A stretch of DNA of 64,000 nucleotides from assembly GCA_937916515.1 (NCBI GenBank), contig CALFSX010000212.1:44569-108568 (forward strand). Reading direction: 5' to 3'. This DNA is from an uncultured Planctomycetaceae bacterium (GTDB lineage: Bacteria; Planctomycetota; Planctomycetia; Planctomycetales; Planctomycetaceae). This document shows positions 37,598 to 47,284 of this stretch, piece by piece (the stretch's first letter is position 1; every line of letters begins with the position of its first letter). A program made the translations under genes and the position numbers. A model generated the notes under the pieces. That model was given only the letters and a program-made list of their open reading frames with translations. It ran no database searches and had not been told where the DNA came from.

Positions 37598-38710
37598 TTA
37601 GTTTTCGAACGATGCTGGCAGCACGTTGTCTTTCGCTCCATCGCTTCCTCGGACCACACCTCGTACTCCCAGAATCTCCGGGTGTCTGGCAATCTTGTCG
37701 CTGAACAACTGCATGTCCGCAATCACAGGCTTCAGGTTTTCCAGAAGCACGGCCATTGACGCTGACGTTGAATTCAGGTTGCGATAGACGGCCGGGTCGG
37801 TCAGCAGCTTTTTCAGCGTGCCATCGTTCTGGTTCATCATTCGAGATACGATGGCCAGTTCTCCGGTAATAGTTTCGATGTTGCTGAGCGACTGATTCAA
37901 TCGGTTCACCATGTTCTGGCTGTGTTTCGCCAGTGGTGTTGTGGCCACGCTGATATTGTTGACTGTGGAATTGACTTCCTGAACAACTGAATTGACTGTT
38001 TGCAGAGTTGTTCGAGTTTCATTCAGTAATTCGGGCAGTGCCGAAAGAGTTGCTTGAAGCTGTTTTTGGTATCGAGGGTCGCTGATCAGGCTTCCGGCTG
38101 ATGCCAGCGTCTTTTCGGCTGTTTGCATGGTGCGCGTGAATTGTTCAATAGCCACCGCCGACCGTTCAATGGTACTCACGCCGTCAGATCCGGATGCTTC
38201 CATCAGGCGATTCAGGTTCTGCCCCAGCCTTGACCATTCGTGGCCCGTGCTTTCGAACGAAGCCAGCGTGGTATTAATTTTACCTTCCATCCTCGCCACA
38301 ACTTCCATTGGGTCACTGTTGGCTCGACCAGCGATACGGTCTCCATTGGCGATTGGTTGTCCGGTGCTGCCCGGAATGATTTCGATTGCTCCATCGCCCA
38401 GCAGTGAACGGCTGATGCGAGCCACGGAATCGTTGCGAAAGCTGAATTCCGAATCAATCAGCACCTGAGCCATCACTCCGCGGCCTTCCGCGACCAGCTT
38501 TAAAGACTGCACCTGACCGATACGAATGCCACTCATGCGAACAGGCGTTTCCGGATAGACGCCTGTCGCGTCTGGCATGACAATGCTGATGCTCGTGCCG
38601 GACTTCCAGCGATTGCCCAGTTCGCCGAACTTGAAAATCATCACAATGGCTGCCGCGATCGCAACAATTGCCATCACTCCAACCTGAAATTCCTGTTTGC
38701 GCTCGTCCAT
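37598..38710 (-). CDS. mlaD: MlaD/MCE-family substrate-binding protein
   Basis: A 370-residue protein with an N-terminal membrane helix (about 12-30, VMAIVAIAAAIVMIF). A single MCE domain follows at about 37-115 (TSISIVMPDATGVYPETPVRMSGIRIGQV...). The rest is a long helical/coiled region (SNIETITGELAIVSRMMNQ, TLQTVNSVVQEVNSTVNNI). E. coli MlaD is 183 residues, so this resembles the longer Mce/TGD2-type subunits with extra helices that may form a tunnel or needle. It lies 36 nt downstream of the ATPase gene, in the order permease, ATPase, MCE protein. The likely role is lipid transport between the inner and outer membranes. Confidence 0.9.
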   Translation of the reverse strand: MDERKQEFQVGVMAIVAIAAAIVMIFKFGELGNRWKSGTSISIVMPDATGVYPETPVRMSGIRIGQVQSLKLVAEGRGVMAQVLIDSEFSFRNDSVARISRSLLGDGAIEIIPGSTGQPIANGDRIAGRANSDPMEVVARMEGKINTTLASFESTGHEWSRLGQNLNRLMEASGSDGVSTIERSAVAIEQFTRTMQTAEKTLASAGSLISDPRYQKQLQATLSALPELLNETRTTLQTVNSVVQEVNSTVNNISVATTPLAKHSQNMVNRLNQSLSNIETITGELAIVSRMMNQNDGTLKKLLTDPAVYRNLNSTSASMAVLLENLKPVIADMQLFSDKIARHPEILGVRGVVRGSDGAKDNVLPASFEN

Positions 38711-38746
38711 GATTGCTGTGCCGCTTTGTGTTTCTGTTTGACGAGT

Positions 38747-39580
38747 TTACCCGGCGATCCTGCCGGTGTTTTCCAGTTGTGGTCGCTTGACCTGATGCTG
38801 CGAGCTAACGTGCAGTTCGTCGCCGATGTATTCACGAATTCTCGGGTCGTCACTACTCGCAAGTTCGTCCAGAGTACCGTCGAACACGACCTGAGAATCT
38901 TCGTCAGCAAGTTTTGATCTGGGGTACAGCATGACGATGCGATCGGCGACGCGCTGAACAGTTCGCAAGTCGTGAGTCACGATGATTCCCGTTACTCCGT
39001 GAGCTTCTTTGACGGAATGGATCAGGTCATCGATGCGGCGACTGTTGACCGGGTCAAGTCCCGTTGTGGGTTCGTCATAGAACATCACTTCGGGGCCGAG
39101 TGCCAGTGCTCTGGCAAGTCCGACTCGCTTTTGCATGCCGCCCGAAATTTCGGATGGGCGTTTGTTGACGATGTCTGCAGATAGTCCAACTTCTGAAAGT
39201 CTTGTCAGCACTGTTTCGCGAATGCTGTTTTCCGATACTTCGTTGTTCTGACGCAATCCGAAGGCCACGTTTTCGTAGATTGTCAGGCTGTCAAACAATG
39301 CGGCCCCCTGAAACAGATAGCCTAGTTTTAAGCGTTGCCGTCTGCGTTCATCCGGCGTCATCAGCCGGACGTCTTTCCCGAACCATTGCAGTGTTCCTGA
39401 AGTCTGCGAAAGCAGTTGCATCATCACTTTCATGGTCACGCTTTTGCCGCAGCCACTTTCGCCAACGATGGCGACGGTTTCGCCTGCACTGATGTTCAGG
39501 TTCAGGTTCCAGAGAACTTTCTGACTGCCGAACATGCAACAGACGTCTTGTATTTCAATTGTGGAATTGGTGCGGTTCAT
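38747..39580 (-). CDS. mlaF: ABC transporter ATPase, MlaF family
   Basis: A 277-residue ATPase. The Walker A motif is GESGCGKS (40-47), the signature is SEISGGMQKRVGLARAL, and Walker B is VMFYDEPTTGLDP. The start at 39580 overlaps the permease stop by 4 nt (ATGA); this is preferred over 39589, which would need a 13-nt overlap. It powers lipid transport with the MlaE permease and the MCE protein. All ATP-binding motifs are intact. Confidence 0.95.
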   Translation of the reverse strand: MNRTNSTIEIQDVCCMFGSQKVLWNLNLNISAGETVAIVGESGCGKSVTMKVMMQLLSQTSGTLQWFGKDVRLMTPDERRRQRLKLGYLFQGAALFDSLTIYENVAFGLRQNNEVSENSIRETVLTRLSEVGLSADIVNKRPSEISGGMQKRVGLARALALGPEVMFYDEPTTGLDPVNSRRIDDLIHSVKEAHGVTGIIVTHDLRTVQRVADRIVMLYPRSKLADEDSQVVFDGTLDELASSDDPRIREYIGDELHVSSQHQVKRPQLENTGRIAG

Positions 39581-40419
39581 CTGCACCACCCTGTCACAGC
39601 CAGAGACATGGCCTGTGGCCAGATCAGATAGTAGGTGGTGTTAAGGACAACCGTCAGCAAAAAGTCGAGTCCCAGAATGGCGATGAAGGAATACACAAAC
39701 GACTGAGTCGCCGCTCGCCCCACGCCTTCTGCTCCGGCACCGCAATGGAAGCCCTGTCTGCAGGCAATGATGGCGATTGCACATCCAAAGAATACGCTTT
39801 TGACCAGCCCCGCAACAACGTCCCAGCCCGTCACGAATTGTTCGGCGTACATCCAATAGTGTTGACTGTTGATGCCCAGCACCTGCCAACTGAACAGCCA
39901 TCCCGCCAGGATGCCGACAGAATCTGCGATGGCTGTCAATAATGGAATCAGCGTGACACACGCCAGAAATCGAGGGACCACCAGATAGTTGACCGGATCT
40001 GCTCCCAGAGCGCTAATGGCGTGAACCTGTTCCGTGACTCGCATTGTCCCCAGTTCTGCCGCCATGGCTGAGCCCACTCTTCCGGCCAGCATCGTGGCGG
40101 CCAGCACTGGACCGAGCTCAGAGACCAGCGTCATGGTAATAATCGCTCCCAGACGCGATTCCATGTGCATCATCTTGAACTGATTGTACGTTTGTACGGC
40201 CATCACCATGCCGATAAACGTCCCTGTGACAAGCACCACCGGAACGCTGCGGACGCCTACTTCGTACAGGATCGGCACGATTGTGTGCCGCTTGGGAAGT
40301 CCTCGCCGCATTCCTGCCAGCATGCGCAGCGAAAACACGGCAAGTCCCCCGAACCCGCAGAAAAATTCCTGCGTCAGGCGACCAATGGTGGTAATCGGGT
40401 TGGAGATTGTTGTAGCCAT
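39577..40419 (-). CDS. mlaE: ABC transporter permease, MlaE family
   Basis: A 280-residue MlaE/YrbE permease with five to six membrane helices. Family signatures are VPVVLVTGTFIGMVMAVQTY, RLGAIITMTLVSELGPVLAA, VGSAMAAELGTMRVTEQVHA and DPVNYLVVPRFLA. It is the first gene of the mlaE-mlaF-mlaD set. No MlaB (STAS) or MlaC (periplasmic carrier) gene is present in the window, so these may be elsewhere or dispensable. The start at 40419 is upstream of the conserved N terminus. Confidence 0.95.
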   Translation of the reverse strand: MATTISNPITTIGRLTQEFFCGFGGLAVFSLRMLAGMRRGLPKRHTIVPILYEVGVRSVPVVLVTGTFIGMVMAVQTYNQFKMMHMESRLGAIITMTLVSELGPVLAATMLAGRVGSAMAAELGTMRVTEQVHAISALGADPVNYLVVPRFLACVTLIPLLTAIADSVGILAGWLFSWQVLGINSQHYWMYAEQFVTGWDVVAGLVKSVFFGCAIAIIACRQGFHCGAGAEGVGRAATQSFVYSFIAILGLDFLLTVVLNTTYYLIWPQAMSLAVTGWCR

Positions 40420-40564
40420 GGCATCAACAATTGTATTTGACCATGCGAAAACGGAGCGAGACCAATTTGTTGGCCGTTATGGCCCGAATCGTTGAATCTG
40501 CAGCGAAAAGCGAATAACCTCGTACTTGGTTAACTGCCTTCCCCATTTCCCCTCACTGAATCTT

Positions 40565-40676
40565 CCTAACAAGGGCTGTGCCCTTGACCCATTGGCGTGG
40601 CATGTGGAAGCTTATGGAATGTCCCATGCGCCGGGCCGCTCCGTTGTTGCTACGAAAACATGCGCGCATGATTTTT
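40565..40676 (-). repeat. Dispersed repeat A, copy 3
   Basis: The reverse-orientation copy of repeat A. Its hairpin is CAAGGGC-TGT-GCCCTTG (40570-40586), followed on the plus strand by TTGGCGTGGCATGTGGAA and then CCGCTCCGTTGTTGCTACGA. It lies between the mlaE start and the LRR gene start, and no open reading frame abuts it. The three-base loop differs (TGT instead of GAA) while the stem is unchanged. Confidence 0.65.
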
Positions 40677-40711
40677 GGTAAGACTCTAACACCCTCAGGA
40701 TCGAGTTCGTC

Positions 40712-41758
40712 ATGAAAGTTACATCAGTTCTGTTTCTGTCGCTGTTTACCGTTAGTGCTGCATTTGGGCAGTCAGAGCCTTCTGAGGCCGACAAATTGCT
40801 CTTCGAAGCTGTGCGGACGGCTGGCGGGCAGGCCTTGCAGCTGGCCAAAAACGACGCTCGGCTGACAATTGCGTTTCACCTGTCGGACAAGGAAATCACA
40901 GACGACACACTTAAAATTCTGGCCGGTGCCAGCAACGTGTATTCAGTCAATTTGCGCGGCACGAAAATTACAGATGCCGGTTTGTCGCACCTGGCGGGGC
41001 TGACTGACCTTGTGCGTTTGCATCTGGAAAAAACAGCCGTCACTGATGCCGGGCTGGCCAATCTAAGCGGTATGCAGAAACTTGAATACCTAAACATCTA
41101 CGATACCGCCATTACCGACGCCGGAATGAAATCGTTGGAAGGTCTTAAGGGACTAAAAAAGTTGTTTGTGTGGCAGACGAAAGTCACTGAAGCCGGCCAG
41201 GCTCCACTAAAGGCTGCGTCGCCGGAACTGGAGATTGTGCCGGACTTTAAGAAGGATCGCGAACAGGCGATTGTTGAAGCCGAACGTGCAGCCGAAGATG
41301 CAGGCAAAGAAGTTGACGAGCTGACGGCGATGATTCCAGAAGCAGAAAAGGCGGCCACAGAAGCTGCTGCAAAAGCCGCCGAAGCGACGAAAGCTCTGGA
41401 AGCCGAAAACGCAAAAGTCGCCGCAGCCAACGCAACAGTTGCCCAGGCTGAGAAAGCTATGGCAGGTGCTGTAAAAGCCGTGGAAGACCTGAAGGGTAAC
41501 GCAGACGCTCCGAAGGAAGTTGTTGAGGCCGCCGCGAAAGCTGTTGCAGATTCCACAAAAGCCGTTGAAGAAGCGAAGAAGGCTGCCGAAGCTGCGATGA
41601 AAGCCGTTGAACCGGTAAAGAAGGCTGCTGACGAAGCAACCAAGGCTTCTGGCGAAGCAAAAAAGAAGATTGAAGACACAAAGAAGAAAACAGAAGAAGC
41701 GATCAAGAAAGCGGCAGACCTGAAAAAGCAAGCGGAAGAATTGAGAGCCAAAGGATAG
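40712..41758 (+). CDS. Secreted LRR protein with Ala/Lys/Glu-rich coiled-coil tail
   Basis: A 348-residue exported protein (signal MKVTSVLFLSLFTVSAAFG, cleavage near 19). Residues about 65-170 hold four or more leucine-rich repeats of the internalin-like type found in planctomycetes, with TKITDAGLSHLAGLT and TAITDAGMKSLEGLKG. Residues about 185-347 are almost entirely A, K, E and T in heptads (EAAKAVADSTKAVEEAKKAAEAAMKAV), a probable long alpha helix or coiled coil. The LRR half is typically a protein-interaction module. The tail might bridge periplasm and wall. The function is unknown. Confidence 0.85.
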   Translation: MKVTSVLFLSLFTVSAAFGQSEPSEADKLLFEAVRTAGGQALQLAKNDARLTIAFHLSDKEITDDTLKILAGASNVYSVNLRGTKITDAGLSHLAGLTDLVRLHLEKTAVTDAGLANLSGMQKLEYLNIYDTAITDAGMKSLEGLKGLKKLFVWQTKVTEAGQAPLKAASPELEIVPDFKKDREQAIVEAERAAEDAGKEVDELTAMIPEAEKAATEAAAKAAEATKALEAENAKVAAANATVAQAEKAMAGAVKAVEDLKGNADAPKEVVEAAAKAVADSTKAVEEAKKAAEAAMKAVEPVKKAADEATKASGEAKKKIEDTKKKTEEAIKKAADLKKQAEELRAKG

Positions 41759-41876
41759 AAACTCGCTCGATCCTTTGGGCTGTTGCTGTAACCGAAGTCT
41801 TGAGGCGCTTGAATCAATCAGGCGTCCATTTTCTGTCTTGTGAATTCAACGAACTGTTGGCCGAAAGCCACGACCT

Positions 41877-42413
41877 ATGACTGCGGATGCCCTGCCCGAC
41901 TTGAAAACAGCGGAGTCAATGTTTCATGGTGCGATGGGGCAAATCGATTTTGCTCGCCGCTACACATTGGAATTATTGGAAGCGACTCCCAGGGATGTTT
42001 GGTTTGAAATGCCGGCTGGCTTGCCAACTCATGTTGCCTGGCAGGTTGGGCATCTTGCCGTGAGCCAGTACGGATTGCTGATGTTTCGTATCAGAGGTCG
42101 TCGCCCGGAAGATTTGGAATTGATTCCGGGCACATTTCGAAAAGCTTATGGACGAAGTGCCGTACCGAAACCGGACGCTTCAACTCAACCCACTGCCGAT
42201 GAACTGTTGGATCGCCTGAATCGAGTTTACGAATTGGCGCATGGCGAACTAGCCGATATCGATCCCAGTGTGCTGTTGGAACCGATCGATATGCCGTATG
42301 CCGTGTATCCGGTTAAGCTGGGAGCCATACTGTTTTGCCCGATGCACGAACAGATCCACTGTGGTCAGATCGGACTGCTAAGACGGGCTCTGGGACTGGA
42401 ATCTGTGCGTTAG
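41877..42413 (+). CDS. DinB/YfiT-like four-helix-bundle protein
   Basis: A 178-residue protein of the DinB/YfiT superfamily. The expected metal-binding histidines are placed as THVAWQVGHLAVSQY in helix 2 and HEQIHCGQIGLLRRALG near the C terminus. The N-terminal helix (FARRYTLELLEATP) also fits. DinB proteins bind a metal and include thiol-S-transferases and uncharacterised damage-inducible proteins, so the exact function here is open. It ends 18 nt before a clear terminator and converges with sthA. Confidence 0.85.
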   Translation: MTADALPDLKTAESMFHGAMGQIDFARRYTLELLEATPRDVWFEMPAGLPTHVAWQVGHLAVSQYGLLMFRIRGRRPEDLELIPGTFRKAYGRSAVPKPDASTQPTADELLDRLNRVYELAHGELADIDPSVLLEPIDMPYAVYPVKLGAILFCPMHEQIHCGQIGLLRRALGLESVR

Positions 42414-42424
42414 TCCGAAGATTT

Positions 42425-42472
42425 GAACTGTGAGCCCCGCTGCTAATACCTGTGGGGCTCAGTTCGTTTTTT
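42425..42472 (+). terminator. Rho-independent terminator after the DinB-like gene
   Basis: TGAGCCCC (42431-42438) pairs with GGGGCTCA (42454-42461), and outer GAAC/GTTC bases can pair too. A run of six T follows almost at once (about 42467-42472). It sits 18 nt after the stop at 42413. Confidence 0.75.
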
Positions 42473-42527
42473 GCCAGTCCTTCCTGGCTGCCCGTGGCTG
42501 TTGGTCGCGAGCGGTTACAAAGTCTAT

Positions 42528-43958
42528 TTAAAACAGTCGGTTGTATCCATTCAATGCTGCAACTCGATAGGCTTCGGCCATTGTTGGGTAGTTGAACGTG
42601 GTATTCATGAAGTAGTGCAGGCTGTTGGCTTCGCCCTGTTGTGACATGATTGCCTGGCCGATGTGAATGATCTCCGATGCATTCACACCGAAGCAATGGA
42701 TGCCCAGAATCTCCAGCGTCTCACGGTGAAACAGCAGCTTCAGCATGCCCACCGGTCGCCCCATGATTTGTGCTCGAGCAAGGCTTTTGAACATTGAATG
42801 CCCTACTTCGTACGGCACGCATTCTTCTGTCAGCTGCCGTTCTGTTTTGCCCAGCGAGCTGATTTCCGGGCTGGTGTAGATTCCGGTGGGAACCTGTTCC
42901 ATCTTAAATGCGTCGCAAAGTCCGCTGCCCAGATGTCTTGCGGCGAAACGTCCCTGAACATAGGCCGCACTTGCCAAAGATGGCGGTCCGATTACGTCAC
43001 CCACTGCATATATATGGGCCTGTGTCGATTGAAACGTTTCGTTGACTTCAATCTGGCCACGATGATTGGGAGTAATGCCGACACAACCCAGATTCAGTTC
43101 TTCAGTATTACCGGATCGCCCGTTCGCCCACAGTAAAACATCGCTGCGCAGTTGTTTTCCAGACTTCAGGTGCACCAATACGTGATCGTCAAACGTTTCG
43201 ACGTGGTCGAATATTTCGTTGTGTCGAATTCGAACACCTGTGTCTCGCATGTGATACGACAGGGCGTCACAGATTTCGTCGTCCAGAAATTCCAGAAGGT
43301 TTGAACGAGTGTTGACGAGGTTCAGTTTTACATCAACGTTTCGAAACATCGACGCATATTCGCAGCCGATCACACCCGCTCCGTAGATCGTCATCGAACG
43401 CGGAGTTTCAGGCAGATCCAGAATTGTATCGCTGTCGAAAATTCGCGGATGAGTAAAGTCGACTCCTTCGGGACGATACGGTCGCGAACCTGTGGCGATT
43501 ACAAATGCGGAGGCCCTCAATGTAATATTCGTGCCGTCTTCATGACGCACATTGATATGGTTTGCGTCCAGAAACGATGCGGTGCCTTGAATAACTTCCA
43601 CGTCGTTTCGATCGTAAAAGCTACGACGCATTTCAACCTGTTTTTCGATGACCGTTTGAGCACTTCTGCGAAGATCGCGGAAAGACACCTCCACGTGCTT
43701 GCCCGTTTGACGAAATTTGGCGTCGCTGTTGACTTCCATCATGCGGTAGATTGCAGCACGTAACGACTTGCTGGGAATGGTTCCCAAGTGCGTGCAGTTA
43801 CCGCCAATGCGAGGCTGCTTTTCGATGACCGCGACAGACTTGCCCTGTTTGGTGGCTTCCATTGCGGCACCTTCGCCGCCGGGGCCTGTTCCAATCACAA
43901 TGACGTCAAACGTCTGTTCTGGCTTTAGGGGGCTTTCCTGAAATTGTGGTTCGCTCAT
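42528..43958 (-). CDS. sthA: Soluble (Si-specific) pyridine nucleotide transhydrogenase
   Basis: A 476-residue flavoprotein disulfide reductase-fold enzyme that interconverts NADH and NADPH. The FAD motif is [11 protein letters not shown] (22-32), and the NAD(P)-binding motif is [15 protein letters not shown]. The disulfide position reads [15 protein letters not shown], so the second cysteine is replaced by Thr60. This is what SthA shows (E. coli has CTHWGT) and separates it from dihydrolipoamide dehydrogenase and glutathione reductase. Length is as in E. coli SthA (466). It converges with the DinB-like gene; prlC lies upstream on the same strand. Confidence 0.95.
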   Translation of the reverse strand: MSEPQFQESPLKPEQTFDVIVIGTGPGGEGAAMEATKQGKSVAVIEKQPRIGGNCTHLGTIPSKSLRAAIYRMMEVNSDAKFRQTGKHVEVSFRDLRRSAQTVIEKQVEMRRSFYDRNDVEVIQGTASFLDANHINVRHEDGTNITLRASAFVIATGSRPYRPEGVDFTHPRIFDSDTILDLPETPRSMTIYGAGVIGCEYASMFRNVDVKLNLVNTRSNLLEFLDDEICDALSYHMRDTGVRIRHNEIFDHVETFDDHVLVHLKSGKQLRSDVLLWANGRSGNTEELNLGCVGITPNHRGQIEVNETFQSTQAHIYAVGDVIGPPSLASAAYVQGRFAARHLGSGLCDAFKMEQVPTGIYTSPEISSLGKTERQLTEECVPYEVGHSMFKSLARAQIMGRPVGMLKLLFHRETLEILGIHCFGVNASEIIHIGQAIMSQQGEANSLHYFMNTTFNYPTMAEAYRVAALNGYNRLF

Positions 43959-44086
43959 GTTACTTGTGTATTTGTGCTGCGTTTGTGTTTGTGCTGCGTT
44001 GATGACGTCTGAGATGGTTCTGGCAATCGCTTTGGCATGAAGGCGTGGCAGCCAGATGGTCTGTTTGCAATGTAATTCGAACGCTG

Positions 44087-46171
44087 TCAGTTTGCCGCCG
44101 GGATAAGTCCGTTATGGCGAAGTAGTGCGCTTGTGTCAGGTTCGCGGCCTCGGAAGTCCTGATACACGTCCATTGGGTGCCGACTTCCGCCTTGAGACAA
44201 TACGGTGTCTCGGAATTTTCGACCCGTTGCAGCCACAGCGGCTGCATTGTCCAGACCGGCTTCTTCAAAGGCCGCAAATGCATCTGCGCTTAACACTTCG
44301 GCCCATTTATAGCTGTAGTAGCCTGCCGCATAACCGCCAGCAAAGATGTGTTGGAACGAACACAGAAACTTGTTTTCCGGCAGTGGAGGCATCGGTGAAG
44401 TTTTTTTGGCAATCTCCGCATGCACGTCAAAAATTGATTCGTCACCAGCCGGATCAAACGAAGCATGCAGCGCCATGTCTGTCATGCCCAGTTGCAGTTG
44501 TCTTAACATGTTTGATGCGGCACGGTAGGTTCTGGCGTTGCAGATTTTTTCGAACAGTTCGTCGGGAAGTACTTCGCCGGTTTGGTAGTGAATGGCCATT
44601 CCCAACAGCGTTGGACGGTGGTAACACCAGTTTTCCATAAACTGACTCGGAAGCTCTACTGCGTCCCATTCGACTCCACTGATCCCGGAAGCGTCTCTAA
44701 GGTCAACGGTGGTTAGCATGTGCTGCAGACCGTGGCCAAATTCGTGAAACAACGTTTCCACTTCACGAAACGTCATCAGTGATGGAGTATCGCCGACTGG
44801 GGGAGTTCCGTTGCAGATCAAATGAGCAACGGGCAATCGCAATTCAGAGCAGTCAGCTGATCTGGCGATGCAGACGTCCATCCACGCGCCGCCGCGTTTG
44901 TTTTCGGGGCGAGAATACAGATCCAGATAGAATCCTGCGATGTGGGTTCCGGCTTCGTTGTAGACTTCAAAATAACGAACGTCCGGATGCCACACGGGGG
45001 CTTTGCCGTCAGCTGGTGTGACTGTAATTCCAAACAGTCTGTTGCATAAAGAAAACAGACCATCAAGGACTCGTGGTAATGAAAAATACGGTCGTAGTTC
45101 TTCATCGGTATAAGCGAATCGTTCTTCGCGAAGTCGTTCTGCCCAGAACGCGATATCCCAATGAGCGAGCTCCCCGGCGTGTCCGTGTTGATTGGCGTAC
45201 TCGGTAACTTCCTTTAGTTCCTGCACGCCGCTGTCGAACGAAGCTGATAACAGATCATCAAACATTTTTTGTACGGCATCAGCATCTGTCGCCATCTTCC
45301 GAGACAGGCTTAGTTCTGCAAAATTCGCATAACCCAAAAGTGCACACTTCTCTTTGCGAAGCGTCAGGATGTCCTGTATCAGTGGACCGTTGTCCTGTTT
45401 TCCACTCGCCGCGCGACTGACAAACGCAAGATAGGCTTGCTTGCGCAGTTCGGGATTGCGGCAGTGTTCCATGAACGGGCCAAAGCTGGGGGCATCAAGC
45501 TTAATTCGCCACGGTCCGTTGTCGGCATTTGCTGTCGCCGGTTTGTTTTCTTCGGCAGCGGCCCATGCGGAAGCAGCCATTTTCTTGTAGCTGTCCGGCA
45601 AGCCCTCTGCGTCTGCGACATCTGTGATGTCAAGGTGCCACCCTTTTGTGGCGTCAAGCACGTTGTTGGAAAAGTCGCTTCCAAGTTTGGACAGTTGTTG
45701 AGCGATTTTATTGAATCGATCTCGTGACTCAACCTCCAGCCCGATTCCGGATTGTTCGGAGCTAAGAATCGATTGTTCGACAATTCGTTGCTTTGCAGAA
45801 GGCTGTGAAGCCCAATCCGCGGAGTCTCGCAGAGCACAAAATCGCTGGTAAAGTGATTGGCTTTGCTTCAGTTTCAGGCCGAAGTTGACAATGTCTGAAA
45901 GTACGGCTTCGTGAGCTTCTCGAAGCTCGTCGCTGTTGGCAACACCCAGCAGGTGATTCACTGGAGCCCAGCCATATTCAAATAGCAGGTCTATTTGGGC
46001 CATTGGAGTCATCAGGGCATCCCAGTCGCCTGGCGTGGCTGCTTCTGCGTCTGCCTGCAGAGCTTCTGATTGTTTAATAATCGCTGCCGCGGCAGGCGCG
46101 ATGTGTTCAGGCAGAATCATGTCGAAAGCGGGAAGTCCTGAGCTGATCAGCAGTGGGTTGTCGGCGCTCAT
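44087..46171 (-). CDS. prlC: Oligopeptidase A (M3 peptidase)
   Basis: A 694-residue zinc metallopeptidase of the M3 family. The start at 46171 gives [20 protein letters not shown], which aligns with the N terminus of E. coli PrlC/OpdA (680 residues); an upstream frame to 46516 adds 115 non-native residues. The active site is HEFGHGLQH (H475 near), with TLFHEFGHG as usual. It degrades short peptides, including cleaved signal peptides, in the cytoplasm. The gene precedes sthA on the minus strand by 128 nt, but there is no functional link. Confidence 0.93.
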   Translation of the reverse strand: MSADNPLLISSGLPAFDMILPEHIAPAAAAIIKQSEALQADAEAATPGDWDALMTPMAQIDLLFEYGWAPVNHLLGVANSDELREAHEAVLSDIVNFGLKLKQSQSLYQRFCALRDSADWASQPSAKQRIVEQSILSSEQSGIGLEVESRDRFNKIAQQLSKLGSDFSNNVLDATKGWHLDITDVADAEGLPDSYKKMAASAWAAAEENKPATANADNGPWRIKLDAPSFGPFMEHCRNPELRKQAYLAFVSRAASGKQDNGPLIQDILTLRKEKCALLGYANFAELSLSRKMATDADAVQKMFDDLLSASFDSGVQELKEVTEYANQHGHAGELAHWDIAFWAERLREERFAYTDEELRPYFSLPRVLDGLFSLCNRLFGITVTPADGKAPVWHPDVRYFEVYNEAGTHIAGFYLDLYSRPENKRGGAWMDVCIARSADCSELRLPVAHLICNGTPPVGDTPSLMTFREVETLFHEFGHGLQHMLTTVDLRDASGISGVEWDAVELPSQFMENWCYHRPTLLGMAIHYQTGEVLPDELFEKICNARTYRAASNMLRQLQLGMTDMALHASFDPAGDESIFDVHAEIAKKTSPMPPLPENKFLCSFQHIFAGGYAAGYYSYKWAEVLSADAFAAFEEAGLDNAAAVAATGRKFRDTVLSQGGSRHPMDVYQDFRGREPDTSALLRHNGLIPAAN

Positions 46172-46767
46172 GAAAAGTCCGTCGTTGATTGAATAGTTGG
46201 TAAAGTGGGGATCACTGAAGAGAGTCAACATTGCGGTAATCGAATCGCACAACTTAGAAGACGCCGTTTGTTGACGGTTAACTGCAGAGTTGTACACCGA
46301 GTCCGGATGGTGTTCGAGGTCTAATCCGGCGATATGCGATATGCAGTCATGATTGAGACGCCGCAAAAATGTTAGGGCAACATTCTTGTGCGCAGCGGCT
46401 AACTTCAGGCGAAAATTGCTGACGGATGTACCTGCAGGGCTGCAGGTACACCTGTCTTGCGTGCGTGCAATTTGGGAAGATGGCCGGTTGTTGTGGTTGC
46501 AAGTCAATCGCAGCAAAAAAATAAAAACGAAAAAAGGTAACGCGAAGTTTTAACATCGTTGGATTTCGCGATTGTCGGCGAATGCTGTTGTCACTATAAA
46601 TGCTGTTCAATGCCATGGCTGGTTGATTTGGTTTTCTCGGATCGCACGTTCTGTGCTGTTTCCTTTCCGATGCCAAAAGTGCCTTCAACCTACCCTCATC
46701 TATTCTTCGCCTCTCATTCGCAATGTTTCTTCTCTAATTCATTGTGGCTGAGTGTTTTCCTTTGAAA
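46172..46767. other. Divergent intergenic region with a palindrome
   Basis: About 600 bases upstream of prlC (minus) and the small ORF at 46768 (plus). It contains a perfect inverted repeat at 46427-46450 (TGTACCTGCAG GG CTGCAGGTACA). No other gene, RNA or known repeat was found; the open frame extending prlC has no conserved content. Confidence 0.45.
46427..46450. repeat. Perfect 11-bp inverted repeat
   Basis: TGTACCTGCAG and CTGCAGGTACA are separated by GG. It is about 255 nt upstream of the prlC start, so it could be a transcription-factor site or a short hairpin. No copies were noticed elsewhere. Confidence 0.55.
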
Positions 46768-46983
46768 ATGGTATGGCTCATGCAAAACCATCAGTTCGAT
46801 CTAAAGTCCGGTCAGTCTATTCGCCTTGGAGACTACAAGGTGACCTTGCTGGAAATTGAAGACGATGCTGCTGTTCTCGAGATCGAGGGCCCTGATGGAT
46901 CCGTGCGGTCCGTGCGGATTGAACCAATCGGTTTTTGTTCCAGCGACAACGAAGTTGATGAAGAATTGGCCGTACTGGTTTAG
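46768..46983 (+). CDS. Small acidic protein of about 71 residues
   Basis: An open frame encoding an acidic small beta-like protein. The core reads SIRLGDYKVTLLEIEDDAAVLEIEGPDGSVRSVRIEPIG, which resembles a small beta-barrel or SH3/CsrA-sized fold. An upstream TTG start at 46744 and a downstream ATG at 46780 are alternatives; the Met at 46768 or 46780 is most likely. No ribosome site is clear. I recognise no family, though the composition is convincing. It is followed after a gap of about 300 nt by a DUF1080 gene. Confidence 0.5.
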   Translation: MVWLMQNHQFDLKSGQSIRLGDYKVTLLEIEDDAAVLEIEGPDGSVRSVRIEPIGFCSSDNEVDEELAVLV

Positions 46984-47284
46984 TACGCCAGAGGTTTCAG
47001 CACGCACGTCCTGAATGATCGGTGCCTGTCTTCACGTCCTCTTTGACGAGGAAAGTTGAGGCTTTTGCCGCTTCAGACCACGCCCTTTCAGATTGAAGTT
47101 GGCGTTTCTGCGCGCTGTCGTGAAATCGCACTGCTCCAGGCCTGCTTCGACGATTCAGCGCTGTCACTCGCTTTTCGACACGGACCGTTCCTGCAAGAAT
47201 GGTTGTGCGCGAATCAATGTGAAATGCGCGGGCCTGAATTGGTTCGGGATTGTTCTTGCTGCACACTTTTCGGAGCATCCGTCT
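46984..47284. other. Intergenic region before DUF1080 gene
   Basis: The DUF1080 frame remains open upstream to 47093, but the extra residues are Cys/Arg-rich and precede a good signal peptide at 47285. I therefore treat this as leader sequence. No other feature was recognised. Confidence 0.45.
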
